Below, one piece after another: positions 54,147-62,446 of a stretch of DNA of 64,000 nucleotides (position 1 is the first letter of the stretch; every line of letters starts with the position of its first letter). The position numbers were made by a program, and so were the translations under genes. The notes under the pieces are model-generated. The model was not told the origin of the DNA. It did no database searches and saw only the letters and a list, made by a program, of their open reading frames with translations. This stretch comes from Rhodococcus maanshanensis NBRC 100610 (GTDB taxonomy: Bacteria; Actinomycetota; Actinomycetes; Mycobacteriales; Mycobacteriaceae). Location of the stretch: assembly GCF_001894865.1 (NCBI RefSeq), contig NZ_BCXA01000030.1, positions 49,717 to 113,716 of the forward strand, read 5' to 3'.

Positions 54147-54524
54147 ATGTCCACCAACCGAATCACCGCGGCCGTCCGCGCCGCTGCCGTCACCGCCCTG
54201 ATCGGCCTGCCCGCGCTCGGGTTCGCCGGCGCCGCCGTCGCGCATCCCGGTGGCGTGCACCCGCCCGCCGTCGATCCGATCGTCGGGTCCGAGGGCGGAC
54301 CGTGTTCGGAGAATCGGGTCGGCGTCGACGGGGACACCGGCAACCAGCTCGCCTGTGTCCACAGCCCCGACGGGGGCGTCTGGACCGGCACCAACGGAGC
54401 TATCAACGGCGTCCACGACTTCGGGTCGCCCTGCGACTCCTCGGTCGAAGACAGGTCACAGACGCGAGACGGCAGGGTGATCACGTGCACCCCGGGCGAA
54501 AACGTGTGGGAGTACGGCGCCTAG
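54147..54524 (+). CDS. Small secreted protein, Cys-containing
   Basis: A 125-residue protein with a signal peptide (about 1-32, cleavage near AVA-H). The mature part of about 93 residues has four Cys (GPCSENR, LACVHSP, SPCDSSV, ITCTPGE) that could form two disulfides, and ends in NVWEYGA. The pattern is that of short exported actinobacterial proteins of unknown role. ATG 54147 follows a run of CA-rich sequence without a strong ribosome site. It is divergent from dnaK and 25 bp before the next gene. Confidence 0.72.
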   Translation: MSTNRITAAVRAAAVTALIGLPALGFAGAAVAHPGGVHPPAVDPIVGSEGGPCSENRVGVDGDTGNQLACVHSPDGGVWTGTNGAINGVHDFGSPCDSSVEDRSQTRDGRVITCTPGENVWEYGA

Positions 54525-54549
54525 CGAGGCTCGGCCTACGATCCCAAGC

Positions 54550-55134
54550 ATGGACAACGCAGGCGAGCAGGAGTTCGGAGTCCCGCCCCAGGCCGCACCC
54601 CCGCAGCCGCCGCACCGCCCGCAGCCGCCGCGCCCGGAGTTCTCCGCAACCCCGCTGCGCCCGGCGCCGACCGACACCACGCCGCGCGCGATCACCGTCG
54701 CCCGGTCCGCCTGGATCGGCTCGTTCGCCGTCCTGATCGGCATCGGCGCCGCGACCGCGCTCAAGCTCACCGCGGTCCGCGACGCGCTCGAGTCCGCGTT
54801 GTCCGCCGAACGGCCGGGCACCTCCAACCGCGACATCGCCGACACCGTCTCGGTCACCCTGCTGGGCTGCGCATCGGCCGCCGCGCTGCTGCTGGTCGCC
54901 GGACTGATCTGTCTGCACCTGCTCGGCGGGCGACGCAACGCGGCCCGGCTCGCCCTCGCGGTGGTCGGCGTCGTCTCCGTCGCCGCCGCGATCGTGTTCT
55001 GGTCGCTCATGGTCGAGGCGGGCGAGGCCTCCGGTGGCGTGCTGGAGTGGGCCCCGCTCGTCTACGCCGGACTGGTGGCCGTCGGCGTCGCGGCGCTTTT
55101 CGCCCCCGGAGTGAGCCGCTGGCTCCGGCACTGA
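54550..55134 (+). CDS. Membrane protein with Pro-rich N terminus
   Basis: A 194-residue protein. Residues 1-45 are Pro/Gln-rich and probably cytoplasmic; four membrane helices follow (about 50-70, 97-120, 128-150, 160-180). No enzyme or transporter motif is visible. Similar Pro-rich four-helix proteins are common in Nocardia and Rhodococcus and remain unassigned. It is 25 bp after the small secreted-protein gene, so the two are probably co-transcribed, and is convergent with the ini operon. Confidence 0.7.
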   Translation: MDNAGEQEFGVPPQAAPPQPPHRPQPPRPEFSATPLRPAPTDTTPRAITVARSAWIGSFAVLIGIGAATALKLTAVRDALESALSAERPGTSNRDIADTVSVTLLGCASAAALLLVAGLICLHLLGGRRNAARLALAVVGVVSVAAAIVFWSLMVEAGEASGGVLEWAPLVYAGLVAVGVAALFAPGVSRWLRH

Positions 55135-55258
55135 CCGCCGAGGCCACCGCGAATCCCCCACGTTCACACAGGTTTTGCCGGGATCGCACAGCGCCTGAGC
55201 GCCCAAACCCTGTGTGATGGCGTCACGAGGTGTGTGCGCACGACACCGGGACGCGGCA

Positions 55259-56731
55259 CTACCCGGCCAGCTCGGCCAGCACACCCTCTGCGCTGCGCGC
55301 GGCGATCCCGCAGGCGCGCGCGGTGAACTGGTCCAGCAGCGGATGCTCGGCCCACGTCCGCCACTTGCGCACCGCCGCGAGGGCCGCGGCCCGCTCCGCG
55401 GCGACACCGTCATCGGGGTGTAGCCCGAGCCGTTCGCTGCGCCCGATGCCGAACCCCCCGACCAGCCGCTGCAGCTGCGCGACGTCCTCGTCGGACAGGT
55501 TCGGCCGGGTCGAGCGCAACCGGCCCAGCAGCCGCAACTCCTGGAAGCCGTGCACATCGGCGAGCAGACGCTGCGCCGCCGCGCGGATCGGCGCGGACTC
55601 GGCGCGGGGGTTGGCCGAGAGCACACGCGTGAGCGCGAGCAGGGCCGAGTGCGTCTTGAGCTGATCGGCCCGTTGACCGAACTGCACGTCGATCACCTGT
55701 CGCAGCTCGTGGAGGCCGCTGCGCTCGACGAGCTGCGTCGCGAGACTGGGCGAATCGGGCGTGCCGAGCTTGATCAGCGTGACCGCCAACCGGATTCCGA
55801 AGAGACCGAAACGGTGCGCCAACTGGGCGCGGGTGTGCGCGTCCACCGGCAGCGGGCTGTCCGGGCGGGCGAACCGGTCCGCGGACAGCATCGCCAGCTG
55901 CAGGTCCTCGGGCGGCACCTCGGCCAGCGCACGGAAGGCCTCGTACTCGCGCTGCCGCAGCGTCCGCGCGCCAAGGGCCAGCAGCCCGGCCACCGGGACC
56001 ACCGCCTGACACAGCCCCGTCAGCTCCAACTCGGTGGCGAAGCGGGACGCGACCTCCTTGGCCGACATCATCGCGTCGAGACGGCCCGCCCCCACCTCGT
56101 CCGCGCGCGAGACCACCCCGACCACCCCGAGGGGGCCGGACTCGCCGCCGACGTGCGAGCCGATCTGGCCGAGGAAGGCGACGTCGGTGGCGGCGAGGGT
56201 GCGCAGCAGGTACACCACGGCATCCGCGCCCGAGGCCGAGTCCTCCGGGGTGAGCATCTCCAGCGTGCGGGCCGAGACGTCGCGCGAGAGCGAGGACGTG
56301 CCTGGCGTGTCGATGATCGTGGTGTTGGTGAGCGCCCGCGCGGGCCACTCCACGTCCAGCCGGTCCACCTCCGCGGCCGTCATCGCGCCGAGGTCGAAGG
56401 TGAGGCTGCTGCCCTCGCGCCGCTGGACGGGCACGTTGAAGGACCGGTCGCCGTGGTACCACGCCGTGACCGTCGGCGTCGGGCCCTGCCGGTACCAGGT
56501 GACGACGCGGGTGCACTCGGTGGCATCGGTCGGCGCGATGTCCTGCCCCACAAGCGCATTGAGCAGCGTCGACTTGCCGGCCTTCAACGAGCCGGCGAGC
56601 GCGACCCGGAGCGGCTGATCGATCCGCTCGGCGCACTCGTCTAATTGCCCGCGCACCGCGGGATCGCCCACATACGCCTCGCGTGCCGCACCGATCAGCG
56701 CCCGCGCCTGTGCCAGCGCGCCCCCGCTCAC
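55259..56731 (-). CDS. iniC: IniC-like dynamin-family GTPase
   Basis: A 490-residue GTPase of the bacterial dynamin-like group. The P-loop is AGSLKAGKSTLLN (about 46-58), switch II DTPGTSS (about 143) and the fourth motif SRADE in place of T/NKxD, a relaxed form. The rest is helical with Leu/Arg-rich stretches for assembly and membrane contact. In mycobacteria IniC acts with IniA and is induced by cell-wall drugs such as isoniazid and ethambutol. The GTG start overlaps the iniA stop (GTGA), so the pair is coupled. Order iniB-iniA-iniC matches M. tuberculosis. Confidence 0.88.
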   Translation of the reverse strand: MSGGALAQARALIGAAREAYVGDPAVRGQLDECAERIDQPLRVALAGSLKAGKSTLLNALVGQDIAPTDATECTRVVTWYRQGPTPTVTAWYHGDRSFNVPVQRREGSSLTFDLGAMTAAEVDRLDVEWPARALTNTTIIDTPGTSSLSRDVSARTLEMLTPEDSASGADAVVYLLRTLAATDVAFLGQIGSHVGGESGPLGVVGVVSRADEVGAGRLDAMMSAKEVASRFATELELTGLCQAVVPVAGLLALGARTLRQREYEAFRALAEVPPEDLQLAMLSADRFARPDSPLPVDAHTRAQLAHRFGLFGIRLAVTLIKLGTPDSPSLATQLVERSGLHELRQVIDVQFGQRADQLKTHSALLALTRVLSANPRAESAPIRAAAQRLLADVHGFQELRLLGRLRSTRPNLSDEDVAQLQRLVGGFGIGRSERLGLHPDDGVAAERAAALAAVRKWRTWAEHPLLDQFTARACGIAARSAEGVLAELAG

Positions 56732-58581
56732 CGACCGATCTCCACCGGGAGGATCTGTGCCGCAAGCTCCTTGAGCTCGTTCAGCGCGCGTATGTCCTGC
56801 TCGATCTGGGCGGCCCGCTGGGTCCGTTCGGTGGTGGCCAGGTTCGCGGCCTCCTGCGCGGCGCGCAGCGAGTCGTTGAGTGAGCGCAGGGTCTGCTCGG
56901 CGATGGCGGTGAAGTGGTCGCGCAACAGTCGCTGGATCAGCCGCAGCCGGTCCTTCGACTCCTTGTTCACCTGGAAGCTGACGTCGTCGACGAACCGCCG
57001 GATCGCGGCCTTCGCCTCGCTGCGGCGCTTGAGGATTCGCTGTTCCCGGTCGTCCCGATAGGCCTTGGTGCCCAGCACCAGCCCGGCCCCCACCGAGATC
57101 GGGTTCACCAGGGCCATCCCCATCAGCGTGGTGATCAGCCCGAACATCAGCACGCCGCCGTACGAGCCGCGCATGCCGACGAGCATCTTCTGGGTGATGC
57201 CGATGCTCCCCGACTCGAGGTCGGCGAGCGAGCTGACCGGCTCGAGTACCCCGCCCAGGTCCGCGACGTCGAGGTGCGGCAGGTCCACCGACCCGGACTC
57301 CGCGAAGTGCCCGGCCACCACCTCGGCCAGCCAGATCGCGCGATCGTGCGCCCAGACGAAGTTGTCGCCGATCGAGGTCGCGACCTGCTGCTCGAGCCAC
57401 TCGCCGAGCTCAGCCCAGTCCTTGCCCGGATCGCCCTCGTCAACGGACTCCTCGGCCTGACGGGTGACGCGGCGCAGCCGGTCCCGCAGGTCGTGGTCGA
57501 TGTCGGCGGCCAGGTCGGTGACGCCGTCGGAGAGCGTCTGTTGCCACAGCGAGGTGCGCTTGTGCAGTTCCTCCGCCGCGACCTTGGCCTTCTGCAGCTC
57601 CGCGACGGCCGCCGCACCCTTGGCCGGGTCGCGCAGCGCGGCGAGCTCGCTGCCGAGCGCGAGGGTCAGGTGCTCGGTGACCGAGTGCACGTCCAGCGCC
57701 ACCGCCCGTCGGGTGGTCACGTCCCCCCTGGCCACCACCTGCTCGCGCAGGAACGCGTAGAGGTCGGCGAACCCCGACTCGACGTTCAGCTCCTCGTCCT
57801 GCAGCCGCACCGCGTGCGAGCGCAGCGCCGACGACACCGGGATCAACGGCACGCTGAGCCCGGCGCGGCCGAGGTGGCCGCGGTCCGCCTCGACGATCTC
57901 CCGCCAGTGCGGGTACAGGTCGGTCTTGCTGATCAGGCAGGCCACCGCCGGGCACAGGCCCAGCACCTGCCTAAGGAACGCGACCTCCGGCTCGGTGAAC
58001 TCCTGACTGGCATCCGAGAGCACCAGGACCGCGTCGGCGGCGGGCAGGAGGCCGAGAGTGCTTGCCGCATGAGGGTTTCCGTGCCCACCGACGCCGGGGG
58101 TGTCCACCAGCACCAGACCGTCGGCGAGGAGCGGGCTCGGCACGTTCACCTCGACCCGCAACACCTCACGTCCCCCGGCCAGCGGGGTCGACGGCGTGAC
58201 GGCGCTCAGTTCCTCCAGCGGCAGCGCCACCCGGACGGCGTCGGCTCCCGGCTCGGCGAGGACCAGTTCCGCGCTCGCGGTCTGCGCGTTCTGCACGACC
58301 GTCGGCACCGCGGTGGTCTCGTCGTCACCGACCGTGCACACGGTCAGGCCGAGCAGCGAGTTCACCAACTGGCTCTTGCCCTGTTTGAGCGGGCCGACCA
58401 CGACGATCCGCATCCGCGGGTCCAGCACGCGACTCTTGGCCAGCTCCAGGCGGTCCACCAGATCGGCTCGCCCGGCGGTCCGGGCGATGCCCCCGGTCCG
58501 CTCGAGGAGCGCCACCATCTCCGCGGCCGTCGCCTGTGCCGCGGCGGTGCGTTCGACTGCCGAAGCAGCTGCGTTGTCCAT
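56728..58581 (-). CDS. iniA: IniA-like dynamin-family GTPase
   Basis: A 617-residue dynamin-like GTPase. P-loop VGPLKQGKSQLVNSLLG (about 75-91), switch I with Thr in DDETTAVPT, DTPGVGG (about 165) and SKTDLY (T/NKxD, about 218). A helical stalk follows with two hydrophobic segments (LMFGLITTLMGMALV and ISVGAGLVLG, about 490-530) that act as the membrane paddle, and a C-terminal coiled coil. Mycobacterial IniA binds and cuts membranes and helps cells survive cell-wall inhibitors. The ATG at 58581 starts the conserved part. A strong hairpin separates it from iniB. Confidence 0.9.
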   Translation of the reverse strand: MDNAAASAVERTAAAQATAAEMVALLERTGGIARTAGRADLVDRLELAKSRVLDPRMRIVVVGPLKQGKSQLVNSLLGLTVCTVGDDETTAVPTVVQNAQTASAELVLAEPGADAVRVALPLEELSAVTPSTPLAGGREVLRVEVNVPSPLLADGLVLVDTPGVGGHGNPHAASTLGLLPAADAVLVLSDASQEFTEPEVAFLRQVLGLCPAVACLISKTDLYPHWREIVEADRGHLGRAGLSVPLIPVSSALRSHAVRLQDEELNVESGFADLYAFLREQVVARGDVTTRRAVALDVHSVTEHLTLALGSELAALRDPAKGAAAVAELQKAKVAAEELHKRTSLWQQTLSDGVTDLAADIDHDLRDRLRRVTRQAEESVDEGDPGKDWAELGEWLEQQVATSIGDNFVWAHDRAIWLAEVVAGHFAESGSVDLPHLDVADLGGVLEPVSSLADLESGSIGITQKMLVGMRGSYGGVLMFGLITTLMGMALVNPISVGAGLVLGTKAYRDDREQRILKRRSEAKAAIRRFVDDVSFQVNKESKDRLRLIQRLLRDHFTAIAEQTLRSLNDSLRAAQEAANLATTERTQRAAQIEQDIRALNELKELAAQILPVEIGR

Positions 58582-58659
58582 GAACCCGACCCACAATCCC
58601 CTCTGCGCCGCGGGCGCCCGAACGGACGCTCGCGGCGAGCGATTTTCACGGTATCCAGC

Positions 58660-58705
58660 ACGGAGCCGGCCCCACACGCAATAACGCGTACGGGGCCGGC
58701 TCCGT
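58660..58705 (-). terminator. Hairpin between iniB and iniA
   Basis: A perfect 14-bp stem (58660-58673 with 58692-58705) and 18-base loop. It lies 11 bp after the iniB stop and 79 bp before the iniA start, so it is an attenuator or mRNA-processing point within the operon. Confidence 0.75.
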
Positions 58706-58715
58706 TACAGGTCGA

Positions 58716-61700
58716 TCAGGGCAGCAGCGGATCCGCGTGCGAAGCCGCCTCGCCGCCGATCTCGGCGGCGCCGCTCGCGTCGGCGTCTCCGAAGAGGCCG
58801 CCGCCGATGCCGCCGAGCCCCTCGCCGAACAACCCGGCGTCCGCCTCGTTGGTGGTGCTGACCTCGCTTCCGAAGGCGTTCGAGGCGTCCAGCGACGACC
58901 ACGCGTTCCCGGTGGCCGCGGTGGCACCGCCGAGGCCGGAGCTGATCCCGCCGACCAGGTCGGAGGCGCCGCCGAGCTCGCCGCCCGCCGAGGCCGCGCC
59001 GCTCGCGCCCGCCCCGATGCCCGCATCGACCGCACCGCTGACCGCGCCGCCGAGGCCCGCGACGGCGTCGAGGCCGGTCGTCAGGTCCGTGGCCGCGTCC
59101 GCGGCACCCGAGAGGGCGCCGCCGAGCTCCGCACCGGCGTTCGCGACGCCCGACAGGGAGCCGCCCAGGTCCGCACCGGCGTTCGCCACACCCGACAGGG
59201 AGCCGCCCAGGTCCGCACCCGCGTCGGCCGCGCCGTCCAGCGCACCGGTCAGACCGCCGCCGAGCTCCGCACCCGCATTCGCCGCGCCGCCCAGCGCGCC
59301 GTCCAGCGCACCGGTCAGACCGCCACCCAGCTCCGCGCCCGCACTCGCCGCGCCGTCCAGCGCACCGGTCAGGCCACCACCGAGCTCCGCACCCGCGTTC
59401 GCCACACCCGACAGCGCGCCACCCAGGTCCGCACCCGCGTTCGCGGCTCCGCCCAGCGCACCGGTCAGGCCGCCGCCGAGGCCAGCGCCCGCGTCGAACA
59501 AGCCACCGAGACCGCCTGCCAGGCCGCTGGTCAGGCCCCCACCGAGGCCCGCGACCGCGTCCAGGCCACCGCCGAGGCCCGCCGCCGCGTCGAGGCCTGC
59601 GTCGATATCCGCGTCGAGGCCGGCGCCGCCACCGACGCCGAGCCCACCACCCGCACCGAGGAGGCCGCCGAGCGTGCCGCCCAGGTCCAAGCCGCCGCCC
59701 GCGCCGAGCAGACCGTCGACCGCGCCGCCCAGGTCCAGGCCGCCACCGAGGGCCCCGCCGAGGTCGAGGTCTCCGCCGAGGTCGAGCGCGCCGCCCGCAC
59801 CGAGCGCGCCCTCGAGGGCCGTGCCCAGCCCGCCCGCGAGGCCGCCGTCGAGATCGAGAGCGCCGCCGAGGACCGTGCCGAGCGCGCCGCCGAGGTCGAT
59901 CTCGCCGGTGCCGCCCGCCGCGCCGCCCAGCGCCGCTTCCAGTTCCCCACCGAGGTCGCCACCCGCACCGAGCGCCGCACCGAGCACCCCGCCGAGCGAG
60001 GCGCCCAGATCCGTGCCGATCTCCCCGCCCGCGCCGAGCACGCCCTCGAGCGCGGTGCTCAGCGATCCGCCGAGACCACCCTCCGCGCCCAGGTCGAGTC
60101 CGCCCGCGGCACCAAGCGCCGCGTCCAGCGCGGCACCGAGCCCGGCCGTGAGACCGCCGTCCACCCCGAGCGCGCCACCGAGCGCACCCGCCAGCGTTGC
60201 GCCGAGGTCACCACCGATCTCGCCGCCCGCGCCGAGCACACCGCCCAGATCCAGGCCCGCGCCCGCATCGACCAGGGCGCCGAGCGCGCCGCCGAGCGCG
60301 CCACCGAGTTCGGCGGCGACATCGCCACCCGCACCGAGCGCGCCACCCAGTGCCGCGCTCAGCGTGGCGCCGAGGTCACCACCAAGGTCCAGTCCGCCGC
60401 CGAGGCCACCGCCCAGACCCAGCGCCGCATCCACCGCACCCGTCAGGCCGGAGGTCAGGCCGCCACCGAGGCCGAGCAGACCGTCGAGGTCCAAGCCACC
60501 GCCCGCACCGAGCGCCGCGTCGAGCGCACCGCCGAGAGTGCCGCCCAGCTCGCCGCCCAGACCGAGCGCGCCGCCGAGAGTGCCGCCAAGCGCGGTGCCG
60601 AGATCGAGGCCTCCCTCCAGTGCGGTGGACAACGCGCCACCGAGGCCGCCGCCGGCACCGAGCGCCGCCCCGAGCACCCCTCCGAGCGAAGCCCCCAGAT
60701 CCGTGCCGATCTCCCCGCCCGCGCCGAGCACGCCCTCGAGCGCGGTGCTCAGCGATCCGCCGAGACCACCCTCCGCGCCCAGGTCGAGTCCGCCCGCGGC
60801 ACCAAGCGCCGCGTCCAGCGCGGCACCGAGCCCGGCCGTGAGGCCGCCGTCCACCCCGAGCGCACCGCCCAGCGCACCCGCGAGAGTGGCACCGAGGTCC
60901 CCGCCCAGATCCAGGCCAGCGCCCGCATCGACCAGGGCGCCGAGCGTGCCGCCGAGCGCGCCACCGAGATCGGCGGCGACATCGCCACCCGCACCGAGCG
61001 CGCCGCCCAGTGCCGCGCTCAGCGCCGCACCGAGGTCACCGCCCAGGTCCAGTCCGCCGCCGAGGCCACCGCCCAAGCCGAGCACCGCATCGAGGGCGCC
61101 CGTCAGGCCCGAGGTCAGGCCGCCACCGAGGCCGAGCACACCGTCGAGGTCGAGGCCACCACCCAGACCCAGCGCCGCGTCGAGCGCACCGGTCAGACCG
61201 GAGGTCAGCTCGCCGCCGAGGCCGAGCGCGCCGCCGAGAGTGCCGCCAAGCGCGGTGCCGAGATCGAGGCCACCCTCCAACGCGGCGGACAACGCGCCAC
61301 CGAGGTCGCCGCCCGCACCGAACGCGGCGCCGAGCACCCCTCCGAGCGCGACACCCAGGTCGGCGCCGATGTCGCCGCCGACCTCGAGGGCGCTGCCCAG
61401 CACCGCACCGAGGTCGAGCGCCCCACCCAGGTCCAGGTCGGTCACCCCGCTCAGCGCGGCGTTCAGCGCGCCACCGAGCTCGGCCACCAGGTCACCGCTG
61501 ACTCCGAGCGCACCGCCGAGCGCACCGCTGAGCGCCCCACCCAGCCCCAGGGCGGCGTTCACGTCCACGACGCCACCCAGACCGAGCGAGGCCTCGAGGG
61601 CCGCACCGATGGCCGCACCGAGATCGGCACCGATCTGACCACCGATCTGCAGGGCAGCCCCCAGCGCTGCGCTCAGAGCCGCGCCCAGATCCGCTCCGAG

Positions 61701-62075
61701 GTCGATGCCGCCGCCGAGACCGAGGCCACCACCGAGCCCGAGGCCCGCGCCTGCGCCTAGACCGAGGCCGCCGCCCAGACCGAGGCCACCCCCCAGTCCG
61801 AGGCCACCGCCGAGACCACCGCCCAGTGCGCCGCCCAGTGCGCCGCCGGCGGCGGTGCCGAGCCCGGCGTTCACGATGCTCGTCAGCTCACCCGCCGCGC
61901 CCGCGAACAGACCCGACTCGGCGACCAGCGGGGCCACCGCGGAGATGTCCGCGGCGCACACGCTGCCCAGCCCGGCGGCGGCCAACGCCGCATCCGGGTT
62001 CTGGCAGTACAGCGCCCTCGCCTCGTCATCACGCAGGAGGCTGAGGATGAAGTCGAGAAGAGCGTTGGTGGTCAT
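58716..62075 (-). CDS. iniB: IniB-like Gly/Ala/Leu-rich repetitive protein
   Basis: A 1119-residue protein, more than twice the length of M. tuberculosis IniB (about 480). The first 55 residues form a small conserved domain (MTTNALLDFILSLLRDDEARALYCQNPDAALAAAGLG, in part) with two Cys, as in IniB. The rest is almost only Gly, Leu, Ala, Asp in units such as LGGALGGALGAGGDLG, with long near-identical modules of about 660-690 bp, and an acidic C-terminal segment (SSLDASNAFGSEVSTTNEADAG). It has no signal peptide. Mycobacterial IniB is a Gly-rich protein induced with iniAC by cell-wall stress. The start has AGGAG upstream. It is divergent from the Hsp70-like gene. Confidence 0.9.
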   Translation of the reverse strand: MTTNALLDFILSLLRDDEARALYCQNPDAALAAAGLGSVCAADISAVAPLVAESGLFAGAAGELTSIVNAGLGTAAGGALGGALGGGLGGGLGLGGGLGLGGGLGLGAGAGLGLGGGLGLGGGIDLGADLGAALSAALGAALQIGGQIGADLGAAIGAALEASLGLGGVVDVNAALGLGGALSGALGGALGVSGDLVAELGGALNAALSGVTDLDLGGALDLGAVLGSALEVGGDIGADLGVALGGVLGAAFGAGGDLGGALSAALEGGLDLGTALGGTLGGALGLGGELTSGLTGALDAALGLGGGLDLDGVLGLGGGLTSGLTGALDAVLGLGGGLGGGLDLGGDLGAALSAALGGALGAGGDVAADLGGALGGTLGALVDAGAGLDLGGDLGATLAGALGGALGVDGGLTAGLGAALDAALGAAGGLDLGAEGGLGGSLSTALEGVLGAGGEIGTDLGASLGGVLGAALGAGGGLGGALSTALEGGLDLGTALGGTLGGALGLGGELGGTLGGALDAALGAGGGLDLDGLLGLGGGLTSGLTGAVDAALGLGGGLGGGLDLGGDLGATLSAALGGALGAGGDVAAELGGALGGALGALVDAGAGLDLGGVLGAGGEIGGDLGATLAGALGGALGVDGGLTAGLGAALDAALGAAGGLDLGAEGGLGGSLSTALEGVLGAGGEIGTDLGASLGGVLGAALGAGGDLGGELEAALGGAAGGTGEIDLGGALGTVLGGALDLDGGLAGGLGTALEGALGAGGALDLGGDLDLGGALGGGLDLGGAVDGLLGAGGGLDLGGTLGGLLGAGGGLGVGGGAGLDADIDAGLDAAAGLGGGLDAVAGLGGGLTSGLAGGLGGLFDAGAGLGGGLTGALGGAANAGADLGGALSGVANAGAELGGGLTGALDGAASAGAELGGGLTGALDGALGGAANAGAELGGGLTGALDGAADAGADLGGSLSGVANAGADLGGSLSGVANAGAELGGALSGAADAATDLTTGLDAVAGLGGAVSGAVDAGIGAGASGAASAGGELGGASDLVGGISSGLGGATAATGNAWSSLDASNAFGSEVSTTNEADAGLFGEGLGGIGGGLFGDADASGAAEIGGEAASHADPLLP
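60004..60842 (-). repeat. Long direct repeats inside iniB
   Basis: Bases 60004-60152 and 60694-60842 are identical over 149 bp, 690 bp apart. A second pair, 60562-60611 and 61222-61271, is identical over 50 bp, 660 bp apart. The gene therefore grew by duplication of modules of about 220-230 codons, and recombination between them could change its length. Confidence 0.9.
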
Positions 62076-62446
62076 GTCGATCTCCTGAGGTCTGGTCGAA
62101 CGGATCGCGATAGACGACGCGAAACGATTGCCCTCAACGCTAGGTACGCGGACAGCCCGCCCCAACGGGGTGAACTCCCCTGCCTCGCAGGCCGCGTGGG
62201 GGGTGGGGCCGATAGGGGATCACCCCCCGTTAGGGGATACCTCCCCCATCTGCGCGTTTGTCGCCGAATCGGTAACGGAACACGCGCGTGACCCGACACA
62301 GTGGGCAACAGCGGGGGCCAGGTTCGGCCCCCACCCCCGGACCAAGAACCCGGGAAATCGCCACCCGCCCCTGGCACAGGCCACGGGGAGAATTGTCAGC
62401 CACCCCGGCGGCGGAAGCCCCGGGGCGAGCACGGGAGAACACTTCG
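62076..62446. other. Divergent control region of iniB and Hsp70-like gene
   Basis: About 371 bp without a gene. It contains three GGGG-N4-6-CCCC dyads within 80 bp (separate entry), and GC-rich sequence on the Hsp70 side with no clear promoter. A short stretch GCGTTTGTCGCCGAATCGG is the only less GC-rich part. I see no small coding sequence. Confidence 0.7.
62167..62246. promoter_or_regulatory. Three GGGG-N-CCCC dyads, candidate ini operators
   Basis: GGGG-TGAACT-CCCC (62167-62180), GGGG-ATCA-CCCC (62215-62226) and GGGG-ATACCT-CCCC (62233-62246). The last two share TAGGGGAT and are 18 bp apart, the first is 48 bp before the second. They lie 92-171 bp upstream of the iniB start. Confidence 0.5.

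Noticed and set aside
55161..55215. Imperfect CACACAGG...CCTGTGTG dyad as a terminator
   Set aside because: The arms match only in part and the loop is long, so I do not call it. It may still end transcripts of the two convergent operons.
55259..56731. IniC as a decayed GTPase pseudogene
   Set aside because: The fourth GTPase motif is relaxed (SRADE), but the frame is intact, full length and coupled to iniA, and the P-loop and DTPG are perfect.
56914..61638. A 1574-codon open frame on the + strand across iniA and iniB
   Set aside because: It is antisense to two genes with clear family motifs. In sequence this rich in GC and in GGC/GCC repeats, stop codons are rare in the opposite frames. 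Its product is a low-complexity Pro/Arg/Ala string.
58716..62075. PE_PGRS-like or silk-like protein
   Set aside because: The N terminus matches IniB rather than a PE domain, and order and coupling with the two dynamin-like genes identify it as iniB.
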